Below are positions 54,155 to 62,084 of a stretch of DNA of 64,000 bases, in pieces. A program made the translations under genes and the position numbers. The DNA comes from Gynuella sunshinyii YC6258 (GTDB taxonomy: Bacteria; Pseudomonadota; Gammaproteobacteria; Pseudomonadales; Natronospirillaceae), in the NCBI RefSeq assembly GCF_000940805.1, contig NZ_CP007142.1, forward strand, positions 2,890,593 through 2,954,592, given 5' to 3'. Each line of letters opens with the position of its first letter. The stretch's first letter is position 1. A model generated the notes under the pieces. That model was not told the DNA's origin. It ran no database searches and saw nothing but the letters and a program-made list of their open reading frames with translations.

Positions 54155-54850
54155 ATGAACTTACATGAATACCCATCGGCTGAGGCATTGGACCAGGCAT
54201 TGGCATCCGCTGTTTCAGAGCAATTACAGCAGGATATTGATAACAATGGTGTTGCCTCGATGGCGGTTTCCGGAGGCAGTACTCCAAAGGGGCTATTTGC
54301 TCGTTTGAGCAAAATGGATCTGGCCTGGGAAAAAGTGATTGTTACCCTGGTGGATGAGCGTTGGGTCAATCCTGAGCATGCTGACAGCAATGAGAAGCTG
54401 GTACGCGACTGTTTGTTGCAGAACTGTGCAGTTGCGGCGCAGCTTATTGGACTTAAGAACGGGCATTCAAGTGCTGAGCAAGGGGTTACTGAACTTCATT
54501 CAGTGTTGCAACAGTTACCAGAGAAATTTTCGGTGGTTGTGCTGGGAATGGGAGGAGATGGTCATACGGCATCATTTTTCCCGCAGTCGCCTCAGTTGGC
54601 AGCAGCCGTTGATATGAATACAGAATATAGTTGTTGTGCTACCAATCCGGTTACGGCTCCCCATGAGCGAATGACCCTGACGTTGCCAAGAATTTTGTCC
54701 ACAAAATCGTTGTTTCTACACATAACCGGTGCTCAGAAAAAGCAGATATTTGAGCAGGCCTGCCAGGCAGGTCCGTTGACTGAATATCCGGTCAGATCTG
54801 TTATCGATCAGTCTATAGTCGATTTAGACGTCTATTGGACACATGCTTAA
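54155..54850 (+). CDS. pgl: 6-Phosphogluconolactonase
   Basis: A 231-residue hydrolase of the DevB/SOL family that opens 6-phosphogluconolactone to 6-phosphogluconate. Motifs: MAVSGGSTPKGLF, VTLVDERWV, and LGMGGDGHTASFFP; NPVTAPHERMTLTLPRIL lies near the C terminus. AAGGAAG before the ATG. 107 bases after zwf. Its end overlaps the longest edd frame but not the chosen edd start. Confidence 0.94.
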   Translation: MNLHEYPSAEALDQALASAVSEQLQQDIDNNGVASMAVSGGSTPKGLFARLSKMDLAWEKVIVTLVDERWVNPEHADSNEKLVRDCLLQNCAVAAQLIGLKNGHSSAEQGVTELHSVLQQLPEKFSVVVLGMGGDGHTASFFPQSPQLAAAVDMNTEYSCCATNPVTAPHERMTLTLPRILSTKSLFLHITGAQKKQIFEQACQAGPLTEYPVRSVIDQSIVDLDVYWTHA

Positions 54851-54870
54851 CCTTTATCAGAGACTCTGCT

Positions 54871-56691
54871 ATGAATCCTACCGTCCAGGCTGTCACTGAC
54901 AGAATTATTGAACGCAGTCAGAATAGCCGTGCCTGTTATCTGGCTTTGATTGATAAAGCTGGTGAAAACTTTCCAGTACGTCAGTCACTTGGTTGTACCA
55001 ATCTGGCTCACGGTTTTGCTGCCTGTGGTGTTCAGGAAAAAGAAACCATCAAGCTTATGAATGCGGCTAACGTGGGTATCGTAACTGCTTACAATGATAT
55101 GTTGAGCGCGCATCAGCCTTATGAGCATTATCCACAGCAGATCAAAAAAGCAGTCATGGAAATGGGGTGTACTGCGCAGGTAGCAGGTGGGGTTCCGGCA
55201 ATGTGTGATGGTGTCACCCAGGGACAGACCGGTATGGAACTCAGCCTGTTCAGCCGTGATCAGATCGCCATGTCGGCGGCCATCGCCCTTTCTCACAATA
55301 TGTTTGATGCTGCCCTGTATCTTGGCGTATGTGACAAAATTGTGCCTGGTCTGCTGATTGGAGCGTTGAGATTCGGGCATCTTCCAACCATTTTTGTGCC
55401 GGCCGGACCAATGCCTACCGGGATTTCCAACTCTGAGAAATCCAGAGTCAGACAGTTATTCGCCGAAGGCAAGGTGTCCCGGCAGGAGTTGCTTGAAACG
55501 GAAAGTCGTTCTTATCACTCCGCGGGTACTTGTACTTTTTATGGAACTGCCAACAGTAACCAGATGTTGATGGAAATTATGGGCTTGCATCTGCCCGGGT
55601 CATCATTCGTCAATCCTGATGATGCTTTGCGCGAAAAGCTGACGATAGCTGCGGCACAACAGGTGTTAAGGCTGACATCTACCAACGGTACTTACATGCC
55701 GGTTGGCAGGATGATTGATGAAAAGTCTTTCGTGAACGGGATGGTGGGATTGTTGACCACAGGTGGTTCGACCAATCTGACCATGCATATTGTGGCAGCA
55801 GCAGCAGCAGCCGGAATCAAAATTACCTGGGATGATTTCTCGGAGTTATCTTCCGTTGTACCCATGCTGGCACGTGTTTACCCAAATGGTAAGGCGGATG
55901 TGAACCATTTTCACGCAGCAGGTGGATTGCCTTTTGTGATTCGAGAACTGCTGACGGGTTCGTTGCTGCATGAAGACGTTAATACCGTGGTGGGTTATGG
56001 GTTGGAGCGTTATACCCGGGAGCCATTTTTGGGTCATAACGGTAGTATTGAATGGAAGGACTGCAGTGCCAGTAGTTTGGATGAAGATGTCGTGCGTCCG
56101 GTTACCCGGCCGTTCAGCCCTGAGGGCGGACTTCAGGTTGTGCGTGGCAACATTGGGGTAGGGGTAATCAAAGTATCTGCAGTCGCCCCGGAAAACCGAA
56201 TAATAGAGGCTCCGGCAATTGTGTTTGAAAGCCAGCAGCAATTGCAGGCCGCATTTGCAGCAGGAGAGTTGAACAAAGATTTTGTGGCAGTGGTTCGGTT
56301 TCAGGGCCCTCGCGCGAATGGTATGCCAGAACTGCATAAACTGACTCCGCCATTGGGTGTTTTACAGGACCGTGGATATCGTGTGGCTCTGGTGACTGAC
56401 GGTCGAATGTCCGGAGCATCCGGTAAGGTGCCTGCCGCGATTCATGTTTCCCCTGAAGCCAGTCAGGGCGGCATTCTGGCAAAGATTAAGGATGGTGATT
56501 TAATTCGTCTGGATGCTGAGGCCGGCTCATTGCAGGTTATCGTCGACCCGGTTGAGTTTAATGAGCGTAAAGTGGTTGCGTTTGTACCGGGACCTGATGA
56601 ATTTGGTTTTGGGCGGGAATTATTTGCCAATATGCGCGCATCAGTGAATAACCCTGAGCAGGGTGCCACTGTGTTCAGATTTGAAGATTAA
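54871..56691 (+). CDS. edd: 6-Phosphogluconate dehydratase
   Basis: A 606-residue [4Fe-4S] dehydratase of the IlvD/Edd family that makes KDPG, the first committed Entner-Doudoroff step. It aligns well with E. coli Edd from [16 protein letters not shown] through [54 protein letters not shown] and [13 protein letters not shown]; the three cluster Cys are in these segments. The ATG at 54871 is preferred over 54835 inside pgl. Confidence 0.96.
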   Translation: MNPTVQAVTDRIIERSQNSRACYLALIDKAGENFPVRQSLGCTNLAHGFAACGVQEKETIKLMNAANVGIVTAYNDMLSAHQPYEHYPQQIKKAVMEMGCTAQVAGGVPAMCDGVTQGQTGMELSLFSRDQIAMSAAIALSHNMFDAALYLGVCDKIVPGLLIGALRFGHLPTIFVPAGPMPTGISNSEKSRVRQLFAEGKVSRQELLETESRSYHSAGTCTFYGTANSNQMLMEIMGLHLPGSSFVNPDDALREKLTIAAAQQVLRLTSTNGTYMPVGRMIDEKSFVNGMVGLLTTGGSTNLTMHIVAAAAAAGIKITWDDFSELSSVVPMLARVYPNGKADVNHFHAAGGLPFVIRELLTGSLLHEDVNTVVGYGLERYTREPFLGHNGSIEWKDCSASSLDEDVVRPVTRPFSPEGGLQVVRGNIGVGVIKVSAVAPENRIIEAPAIVFESQQQLQAAFAAGELNKDFVAVVRFQGPRANGMPELHKLTPPLGVLQDRGYRVALVTDGRMSGASGKVPAAIHVSPEASQGGILAKIKDGDLIRLDAEAGSLQVIVDPVEFNERKVVAFVPGPDEFGFGRELFANMRASVNNPEQGATVFRFED

Positions 56692-56706
56692 TTGAGGACA
56701 AAAACT

Positions 56707-57717
56707 GTGATCCAGGAATTTGGAATTATTGCTGATATTGGCGGAACCAATGCGAGGTTTGCGCTGGCACCACTGAAACGGCTCGCCGCAGATGAAAAAC
56801 TGGAGCTGAATGAGCAGGAGCTGTGTTACGCAAAAGCTTTGAACGGCGCAGAATATGAAGGGATTTTGGAGGCCATACGGGCATACCTTGAGCATCTGCC
56901 AGAGCAGATAAAGCCTATAAAACAAGGAGTCATGGCGATAGCCTGCCCAACAGATTCCGACTATATCAAAATGACCAATCATACCTGGAAATTTAGTGTT
57001 TCTGAGCTGAAACAGCAGTTGGGATTTGATTCATTGAAGTTCATCAACGACTACAATGCCCTGGCCAACTCGGTTCCTCACCTTGATGCCAGCGGTGCGA
57101 TCAAGATTGGTCGTGGTACAGCAATCGAAAATATGCCGATGGTTGTTACCGGTCCTGGAACCGGGCTTGGGTTGGGAACTCTGGTATTCGACAAACATGG
57201 CGTGCCCATTACTGTAGAAACGGAAGGTGGGCATGCTCATTTTGCACCGACAGACGAAGTAGAGATAGAAATTCTGCGCTACCTGCTGACCAAGTATGAG
57301 CGGGTTTCAGCCGAGCGGTTGCTATCCGGCATGGGGCTGGAAAATATCTACCAGGCATTACACCTCTATCGCAAAGGCGAGGTGGCTGTTTTGAAAGCCG
57401 CTGAAATCAGTGCGGCTGCGATTAACAAGACAGATGCAATCTGTGAAGAAGCGCTTGCCCGGATGTGTTCCGTTCTGGGTCACTTTGCCGGAGATGCCGC
57501 TTTGACATGTGGTGCCAAAGGTGGGGTTTATATTGCCGGTGGTATTCTGCCACGTTTTGTTGATTTTTTTAAAAACAGTGCGTTCAGGCAGAGTTTTGAA
57601 GCGAAAGGACGCCTGAGCAGTTTTGTCGTTGATATTCCAACCTATCTGATTGTATCGACCCAGCCGGGTTTACTCGGCTCAGCGGCCGTGCTGAATCACA
57701 TCTACAATGGTCATTAA
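56707..57717 (+). CDS. glk: Glucokinase
   Basis: A 336-residue ROK-independent glucokinase that makes glucose-6-phosphate. ATP-binding IIADIGGTNARFALA is at the N terminus, catalytic Asp in KFINDYNALANSV, GPGTGLGLG, then TVETEGGHAHFAPTD and the C-terminal FAGDAALTCGAKGGVYIAGG (in part). There is no ATG; GTG 56707 is nine bases after GAGGA, preferred over TTG 56692 that abuts the edd stop. It supplies the ED branch with substrate. Confidence 0.94.
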   Translation: MIQEFGIIADIGGTNARFALAPLKRLAADEKLELNEQELCYAKALNGAEYEGILEAIRAYLEHLPEQIKPIKQGVMAIACPTDSDYIKMTNHTWKFSVSELKQQLGFDSLKFINDYNALANSVPHLDASGAIKIGRGTAIENMPMVVTGPGTGLGLGTLVFDKHGVPITVETEGGHAHFAPTDEVEIEILRYLLTKYERVSAERLLSGMGLENIYQALHLYRKGEVAVLKAAEISAAAINKTDAICEEALARMCSVLGHFAGDAALTCGAKGGVYIAGGILPRFVDFFKNSAFRQSFEAKGRLSSFVVDIPTYLIVSTQPGLLGSAAVLNHIYNGH

Positions 57718-57738
57718 ATCCTGTCAGGAGAATAGTTT

Positions 57739-58377
57739 ATGAGCCGCTATAACGTCGAACAGATTCTGAACCTGGCAAATCCTGTTATGCCGGTTCTGGC
57801 CATCTCGGAACTGGACCATGCCGTACCATTGGCCAGAGCATTGGCTGAAGGTGGATTGAAAGTTCTGGAGATTACTTTAAGAACCGCTGTGGCCATGGAT
57901 GTCATTGCATTATTGAAACAGCAGGTGCCTGAGGTGATTGTTGGGGCGGGTACAGTCACAAGTGTTGCACAGCTTGAAGCGCTGGATCGTATTGGCTGTG
58001 ATTTTGCTATCAGCCCAGGTACAACGGATGCTTTGTTATGTGCTGGTAAAGAGGTTTCCATGCCTTATCTGCCGGCCATTGCCACGCCATCAGAACTGAT
58101 GTTGGGGCTTCAGCATGGTTATCGTCATTTCAAATTTTTTCCGGCAGAAACGTATGGAGGAGTGAAAACCCTCAAAGCAATGGCCGGTCCTTTTGCGGAT
58201 ATCCGTTTTTGTCCAACCGGAGGGATCAGCGAAAGTAATTTTGAAGACTATTTGAAACTGCCTAACGTTATGTGTGTTGGTGGCTCATGGGTTGCTCCGA
58301 CAGCCATGGTTGAAGCTCATGAATGGTCCGAGATTACCCGGCTGGCTCAACAGGCAGTTGCAAAAACAAAACGCTGA
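57739..58377 (+). CDS. eda: KDPG/KHG aldolase
   Basis: A 212-residue aldolase that splits KDPG to pyruvate and glyceraldehyde-3-phosphate. The base Glu lies in VLEITLRTAVAM and the Schiff-base Lys in HFKFFPAE; VIVGAGTVTSV and PFADIRFCPTGGIS are also typical. CAGGAG before the ATG. Last gene of the ED operon, 22 bases after glk. Confidence 0.96.
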   Translation: MSRYNVEQILNLANPVMPVLAISELDHAVPLARALAEGGLKVLEITLRTAVAMDVIALLKQQVPEVIVGAGTVTSVAQLEALDRIGCDFAISPGTTDALLCAGKEVSMPYLPAIATPSELMLGLQHGYRHFKFFPAETYGGVKTLKAMAGPFADIRFCPTGGISESNFEDYLKLPNVMCVGGSWVAPTAMVEAHEWSEITRLAQQAVAKTKR

Positions 58378-58535
58378 CCAGATGCTGCCCGCGCTGCAGT
58401 AATTGGCAGACCCATTGCAGGTCTTTTCAGTTGGTAAGATTTCCTGATAAAACGTGTGGTGGGTCGTTATGGGGGGCATTAATAACGGAAGCTGTGCTGG
58501 CGTATTTTGATTGAATCGATAAATGATTGCCTGAC

Positions 58536-58555
58536 TGACAGATTGTATTCTGTCA
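58536..58555. promoter_or_regulatory. Inverted repeat TGACAGA-N6-TCTGTCA
   Basis: Perfect 7-bp arms around TTGTAT, in the spacer upstream of the phosphorylase-kinase-like gene. Suited to a dimeric repressor; not recognised as a known operator. Confidence 0.45.
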
Positions 58556-58655
58556 TGCCACTTAGTGGGTGATAGCTCGGGCATTAGTCTGATGCAATTG
58601 ATGTTCGGCGTAGTTGGGTTATATTTTTTTATATGTTTCAGCAGCCAGATGTTTG

Positions 58656-58673
58656 CAGTCCCTGCAGGGACTG
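58656..58673. promoter_or_regulatory. 18-bp perfect palindrome
   Basis: CAGTCCCTGCAGGGACTG, 35 bases before the GTG start of the large gene. As an operator it would overlap the promoter; as RNA it could form a strong hairpin in the leader. Confidence 0.5.
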
Positions 58674-58707
58674 GGATGTTAAAAATTTCCGGTAATAAGG
58701 TGTCCGG

Positions 58708-61700
58708 GTGACAGTGAAACGGTTAAGTGGTAACAACATGTACGATCATATTCTGCAAAGGCTGGATTATTACTTTGACATGGTCGACCGCACTATTCTG
58801 TGTCGTCAGAATCCGAATACCGGTTTGTTTCCTGCGAGTACGGATATCAATGATCACGGTGACTACACCGATGCATGGGTCCGCGATAACGTATATTCCA
58901 TTCAGGCTGTGTGGGGATTGTTGCTGGCCTACCGAAAAACCACCGGCTATCAGGAACGGATCGATCAACTGAAAAATTCCACTGTACGGTTGATGCGGGG
59001 ACTGCTGTCCTCAATGATGCGGCAGGCTGCTAAAGTTGAGCGATTCAAGTACACCCAAAACCCCATGGATGCCTTGCATGCCAAGTATTCCACGCATTCG
59101 GGTGATGTTGTGGTGGATGACGATAAATGGGGACATCTGCAACTGGATGCCACTTCCATATATGTTCTGATGCTCGCGCAGATGACATTGTCTGGTGTCA
59201 GAATTGTCCGAACAGAACAGGAAGTACACTTTATTCAGAACCTGGTCTGGTATATCGGCCGGGCCTATCGTACTCCCGATTTTGGAATCTGGGAGCGCGG
59301 CAATAAAATCAATAATGGCCGGGTGGAAATCAACGCCAGTTCAGTGGGTATGGCCAAGGCTGCATTGCAGGCGATTCGCGGTGTTAATCTGCTGGGAGAA
59401 GCGTGCGGTCAGAGGGGGGTCATTCATGTCCTGGCCGATGAAATTGCCCGATGTCGGACAGTTCTGGAGCATTTGTTGCCACGCGAATCCTGGTCCAAGG
59501 AAGTGGACGCTGCCTGCCTTTCCATCATCGGTTACCCTGCCTTTGCTGTAGAGAAAAAATCCCTGGTACAAAAAACACGGTCTGAAATTCTTGCCAAGCT
59601 GGCTGGCTTTTACGGATGTAAGCGCTTCCTGCGCGATGGTCATCAAACTGCTATTGAGGACCACAATCGACTGCATTATGAACTTCATGAGCTAAAAAAC
59701 TTTGAACATATCGAATCCGAGTGGCCATTGTTTTTTACCTATCTGTATCTGGATGCTCTGTTTCGTGAGGATGCCGAGCAGATCCGTTTTTACCGTGACC
59801 GGCTTGATCGCCTGCGGGTGGAAAAAGATGGTCAGTTGCTGTTACCCGAACTGTATATCGTGCCTCATGATCGAATTGAGGCAGAAAAAGATGATCCAGG
59901 TTCTCAGGCCAGAGTTGCCAATCAGAATGTCCCATTGGTCTGGACTCAGAGTTTGTATGTGCTGGGTTGCCTGATTCACGAACAGTTACTGGATAAGCAC
60001 GATATTGATCCCCTCAGGACCCACAAGCGTATCGGACGGCGTATGCAGAATCCGATACAGGTTGCGTTTATAGCAGAAGACGAGTTTGTGAAAGAAGCTC
60101 TGGCTGGTGAGGGAATTTATTCCGAAACACAGTCCGATGTGGAGCCTGTCAGGATTCTGAGTGCGATGGAGTTTCCGCGTCTGTTTGCCATTCTCGGTCA
60201 GGACCGGGAAATGGGGTTGACCGGCAGACCACCCAGACGTGCGCGTTCTCTTGCTTCGGCACAGTTTTACCAGCTGCAGGGTGAGACCTGTTTGTTTTTG
60301 TCCCATATCCAGAACCAGTCCCGTTTCCATTTGAGTGCCGACAACCGTTTTACCTTTGCCAAGATTAAAAGCGAGCTCAGCTACATATCCCGGCATTGGT
60401 GTCAGCCACAGAAGCCGATCCAGGTGATTCTGGTGACGAGGGATATGTTGGAGGCACCGGACGTAGAGGCTGTTTATGAGTTTGCCCGGCAGTGCTTTCG
60501 TAACGAAATCGAAGCCGTGGAGATTATTACCGGACCGCTGCTGGAACTCATTGACAGTGGTTCGGTGGAGCGTATCGATGAGTTGCATGATTACCAATTG
60601 CCGGATAATTACTCACTATCGCCGAGAAGAGCCAAAAAGTGGTTAACGTTTACGCTGGACAAATGCACGCCAATTGCCCATGACATGTTGTCGTTGTTAC
60701 AACCGGATCGCTCTGATGAGCAACTGATCAGCAGCCTGATTAAATCGGTCAATTTATATGAGCAGCAGGATATTCTGCTGGAGTTGGTGGCCAGAAAGGG
60801 GATGCAGGCAGAAATCGGCATTGCCCCCAGAGTCACGTTAAAGGTGTTGCTGAATGAAGTGTACGACACAGCATGTCATCAGCAGGTATGGAACGTGGTT
60901 CGAAAATCCGCTGGTGCGCTTGGACGCTACTGGCATGGATTGGAAGATGCAGTGGCGGAAATTGTGGCAAGGCAGAAGTCTTTGGTGGTAGGGCGCTCCT
61001 ATTCTGACAAAGGTATGTTGCGCAGCGTCCCCGACAACCGGGAAATCTTGAGGTTGATTCAGGAGAATACCGGTTACGATGATCGTGAAGTCATACTGAA
61101 CCAGGAGATCATCGTATTTATGGCGGCACTGCTGAAAGACCAGCCGGCGCTGTTTCAAGGAATGAAGACTTTTATTCCGGGCCAGTTCATGCATCTCATC
61201 ATGTCGCAATTGCAATCTGAACAGGCATTGGCTCCGTCTGATGCCTTTGAGTTACTGTGCTCGTTAAGCCCCTATGATTTATTCGACAGAGTACGCAAGG
61301 TGCTGGAAAACTATGAAGTGTCGGTTCAGCGCCTGATTGCTCAGGAATCCTTACCGGCCACTCATCATGGTCCTATTTGTGAAGTCCATTTTGACAGTAA
61401 AGACGACCCTCTGCTGGGAGAGGAAAATGACTGGAAAAAATGGCGCGAAGTCCAGGGGTTGATTCCACGTTTTCATGATAACTTTTTTTCGGACCTCTGG
61501 AATCTGCTGAATCATTGCCATGGAATTGTTCTGGGGGATCGATTCGACTCCCGTACCCGGATGGACTCAGATATTGCGCTGAACTCCATGACGGGTGGGG
61601 AGGCGCAGTTTGCCAACCTGATCGAAAAAATGCTGATTCGCATCAGTACCAATTCCTACCGGCAAATGACCATCGAAGTGATTCAGGCATTGTGCAGTTT

Positions 61701-61974
61701 ATTCAAAATGAATCCTGATCTCAGAGTGCCGCATTTGCTGGTGGTAGAGGTGATTCTGGGTCATGCGGTCCGACTGAACTGGATAAATCAGGAAGATCAT
61801 GATGCTGACCAGTACAATGCCGAGCGGGGTAAAGCCTGGCAGGAGTTTTATCAGCTTCCTCCTTATCGGGTTGCGCTGGCGGTACAGACATCTTTTGAAT
61901 ATCTGATTCGTCAGAATGATCATGCCCAATTGCTTGATGGAGGGGAGGGCGAGACGGTTTATGATCATCATTGA
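58708..61974 (+). CDS. Phosphorylase-kinase alpha/beta-like protein (GH15-type domain)
   Basis: A 1088-residue protein that resembles the eukaryotic phosphorylase-kinase alpha/beta regulatory subunits throughout. The N-terminal 400 residues are a GH15-like (glucoamylase) domain: YTDAWVRDNVYS (52-), DDDKWGHLQLDATS (137-150), TPDFGIWERG (Glu196), INASSVGMAKAAL, LLPELYIVP (Glu381) and WTQSLYVLGCLI. The central part continues with PRRARSLAS, and the C-terminal 400 with LNQEIIVFMAALLKDQPALF and NHCHGIVLG. No calmodulin-dependent kinase domain is present. GTG 58708 has AAGGTG upstream; ATG 58738 is an alternative. malQ follows, implying glycogen or maltodextrin metabolism. Bacterial members are usually annotated only as GH15; activity is unproven. 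Confidence 0.85.
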   Translation: MTVKRLSGNNMYDHILQRLDYYFDMVDRTILCRQNPNTGLFPASTDINDHGDYTDAWVRDNVYSIQAVWGLLLAYRKTTGYQERIDQLKNSTVRLMRGLLSSMMRQAAKVERFKYTQNPMDALHAKYSTHSGDVVVDDDKWGHLQLDATSIYVLMLAQMTLSGVRIVRTEQEVHFIQNLVWYIGRAYRTPDFGIWERGNKINNGRVEINASSVGMAKAALQAIRGVNLLGEACGQRGVIHVLADEIARCRTVLEHLLPRESWSKEVDAACLSIIGYPAFAVEKKSLVQKTRSEILAKLAGFYGCKRFLRDGHQTAIEDHNRLHYELHELKNFEHIESEWPLFFTYLYLDALFREDAEQIRFYRDRLDRLRVEKDGQLLLPELYIVPHDRIEAEKDDPGSQARVANQNVPLVWTQSLYVLGCLIHEQLLDKHDIDPLRTHKRIGRRMQNPIQVAFIAEDEFVKEALAGEGIYSETQSDVEPVRILSAMEFPRLFAILGQDREMGLTGRPPRRARSLASAQFYQLQGETCLFLSHIQNQSRFHLSADNRFTFAKIKSELSYISRHWCQPQKPIQVILVTRDMLEAPDVEAVYEFARQCFRNEIEAVEIITGPLLELIDSGSVERIDELHDYQLPDNYSLSPRRAKKWLTFTLDKCTPIAHDMLSLLQPDRSDEQLISSLIKSVNLYEQQDILLELVARKGMQAEIGIAPRVTLKVLLNEVYDTACHQQVWNVVRKSAGALGRYWHGLEDAVAEIVARQKSLVVGRSYSDKGMLRSVPDNREILRLIQENTGYDDREVILNQEIIVFMAALLKDQPALFQGMKTFIPGQFMHLIMSQLQSEQALAPSDAFELLCSLSPYDLFDRVRKVLENYEVSVQRLIAQESLPATHHGPICEVHFDSKDDPLLGEENDWKKWREVQGLIPRFHDNFFSDLWNLLNHCHGIVLGDRFDSRTRMDSDIALNSMTGGEAQFANLIEKMLIRISTNSYRQMTIEVIQALCSLFKMNPDLRVPHLLVVEVILGHAVRLNWINQEDHDADQYNAERGKAWQEFYQLPPYRVALAVQTSFEYLIRQNDHAQLLDGGEGETVYDHH

Positions 61975-62084
61975 AGTGAATATCTCAAATGTGTTGATTC
62001 TGGAGTGCTATTGAGCGGTTTGTCAGGTGTTATTACCGACGATGACAAACGTTACATATTTCATCTGCTAAAAAGAGTTTTCAT

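Larger units (their letters stand above)
58378..58707. other. Spacer between eda and the phosphorylase-kinase-like gene
   Basis: 330 bases without a gene. It contains a weak AGACC/GGTCT hairpin with a T run (58408-58428), the inverted repeat TGACAGA-TTGTAT-TCTGTCA (58536-58555) and an 18-bp palindrome (58656-58673). The eda operon probably ends in the first 60 bases and the promoter of the next gene lies after 58600. Confidence 0.65.
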
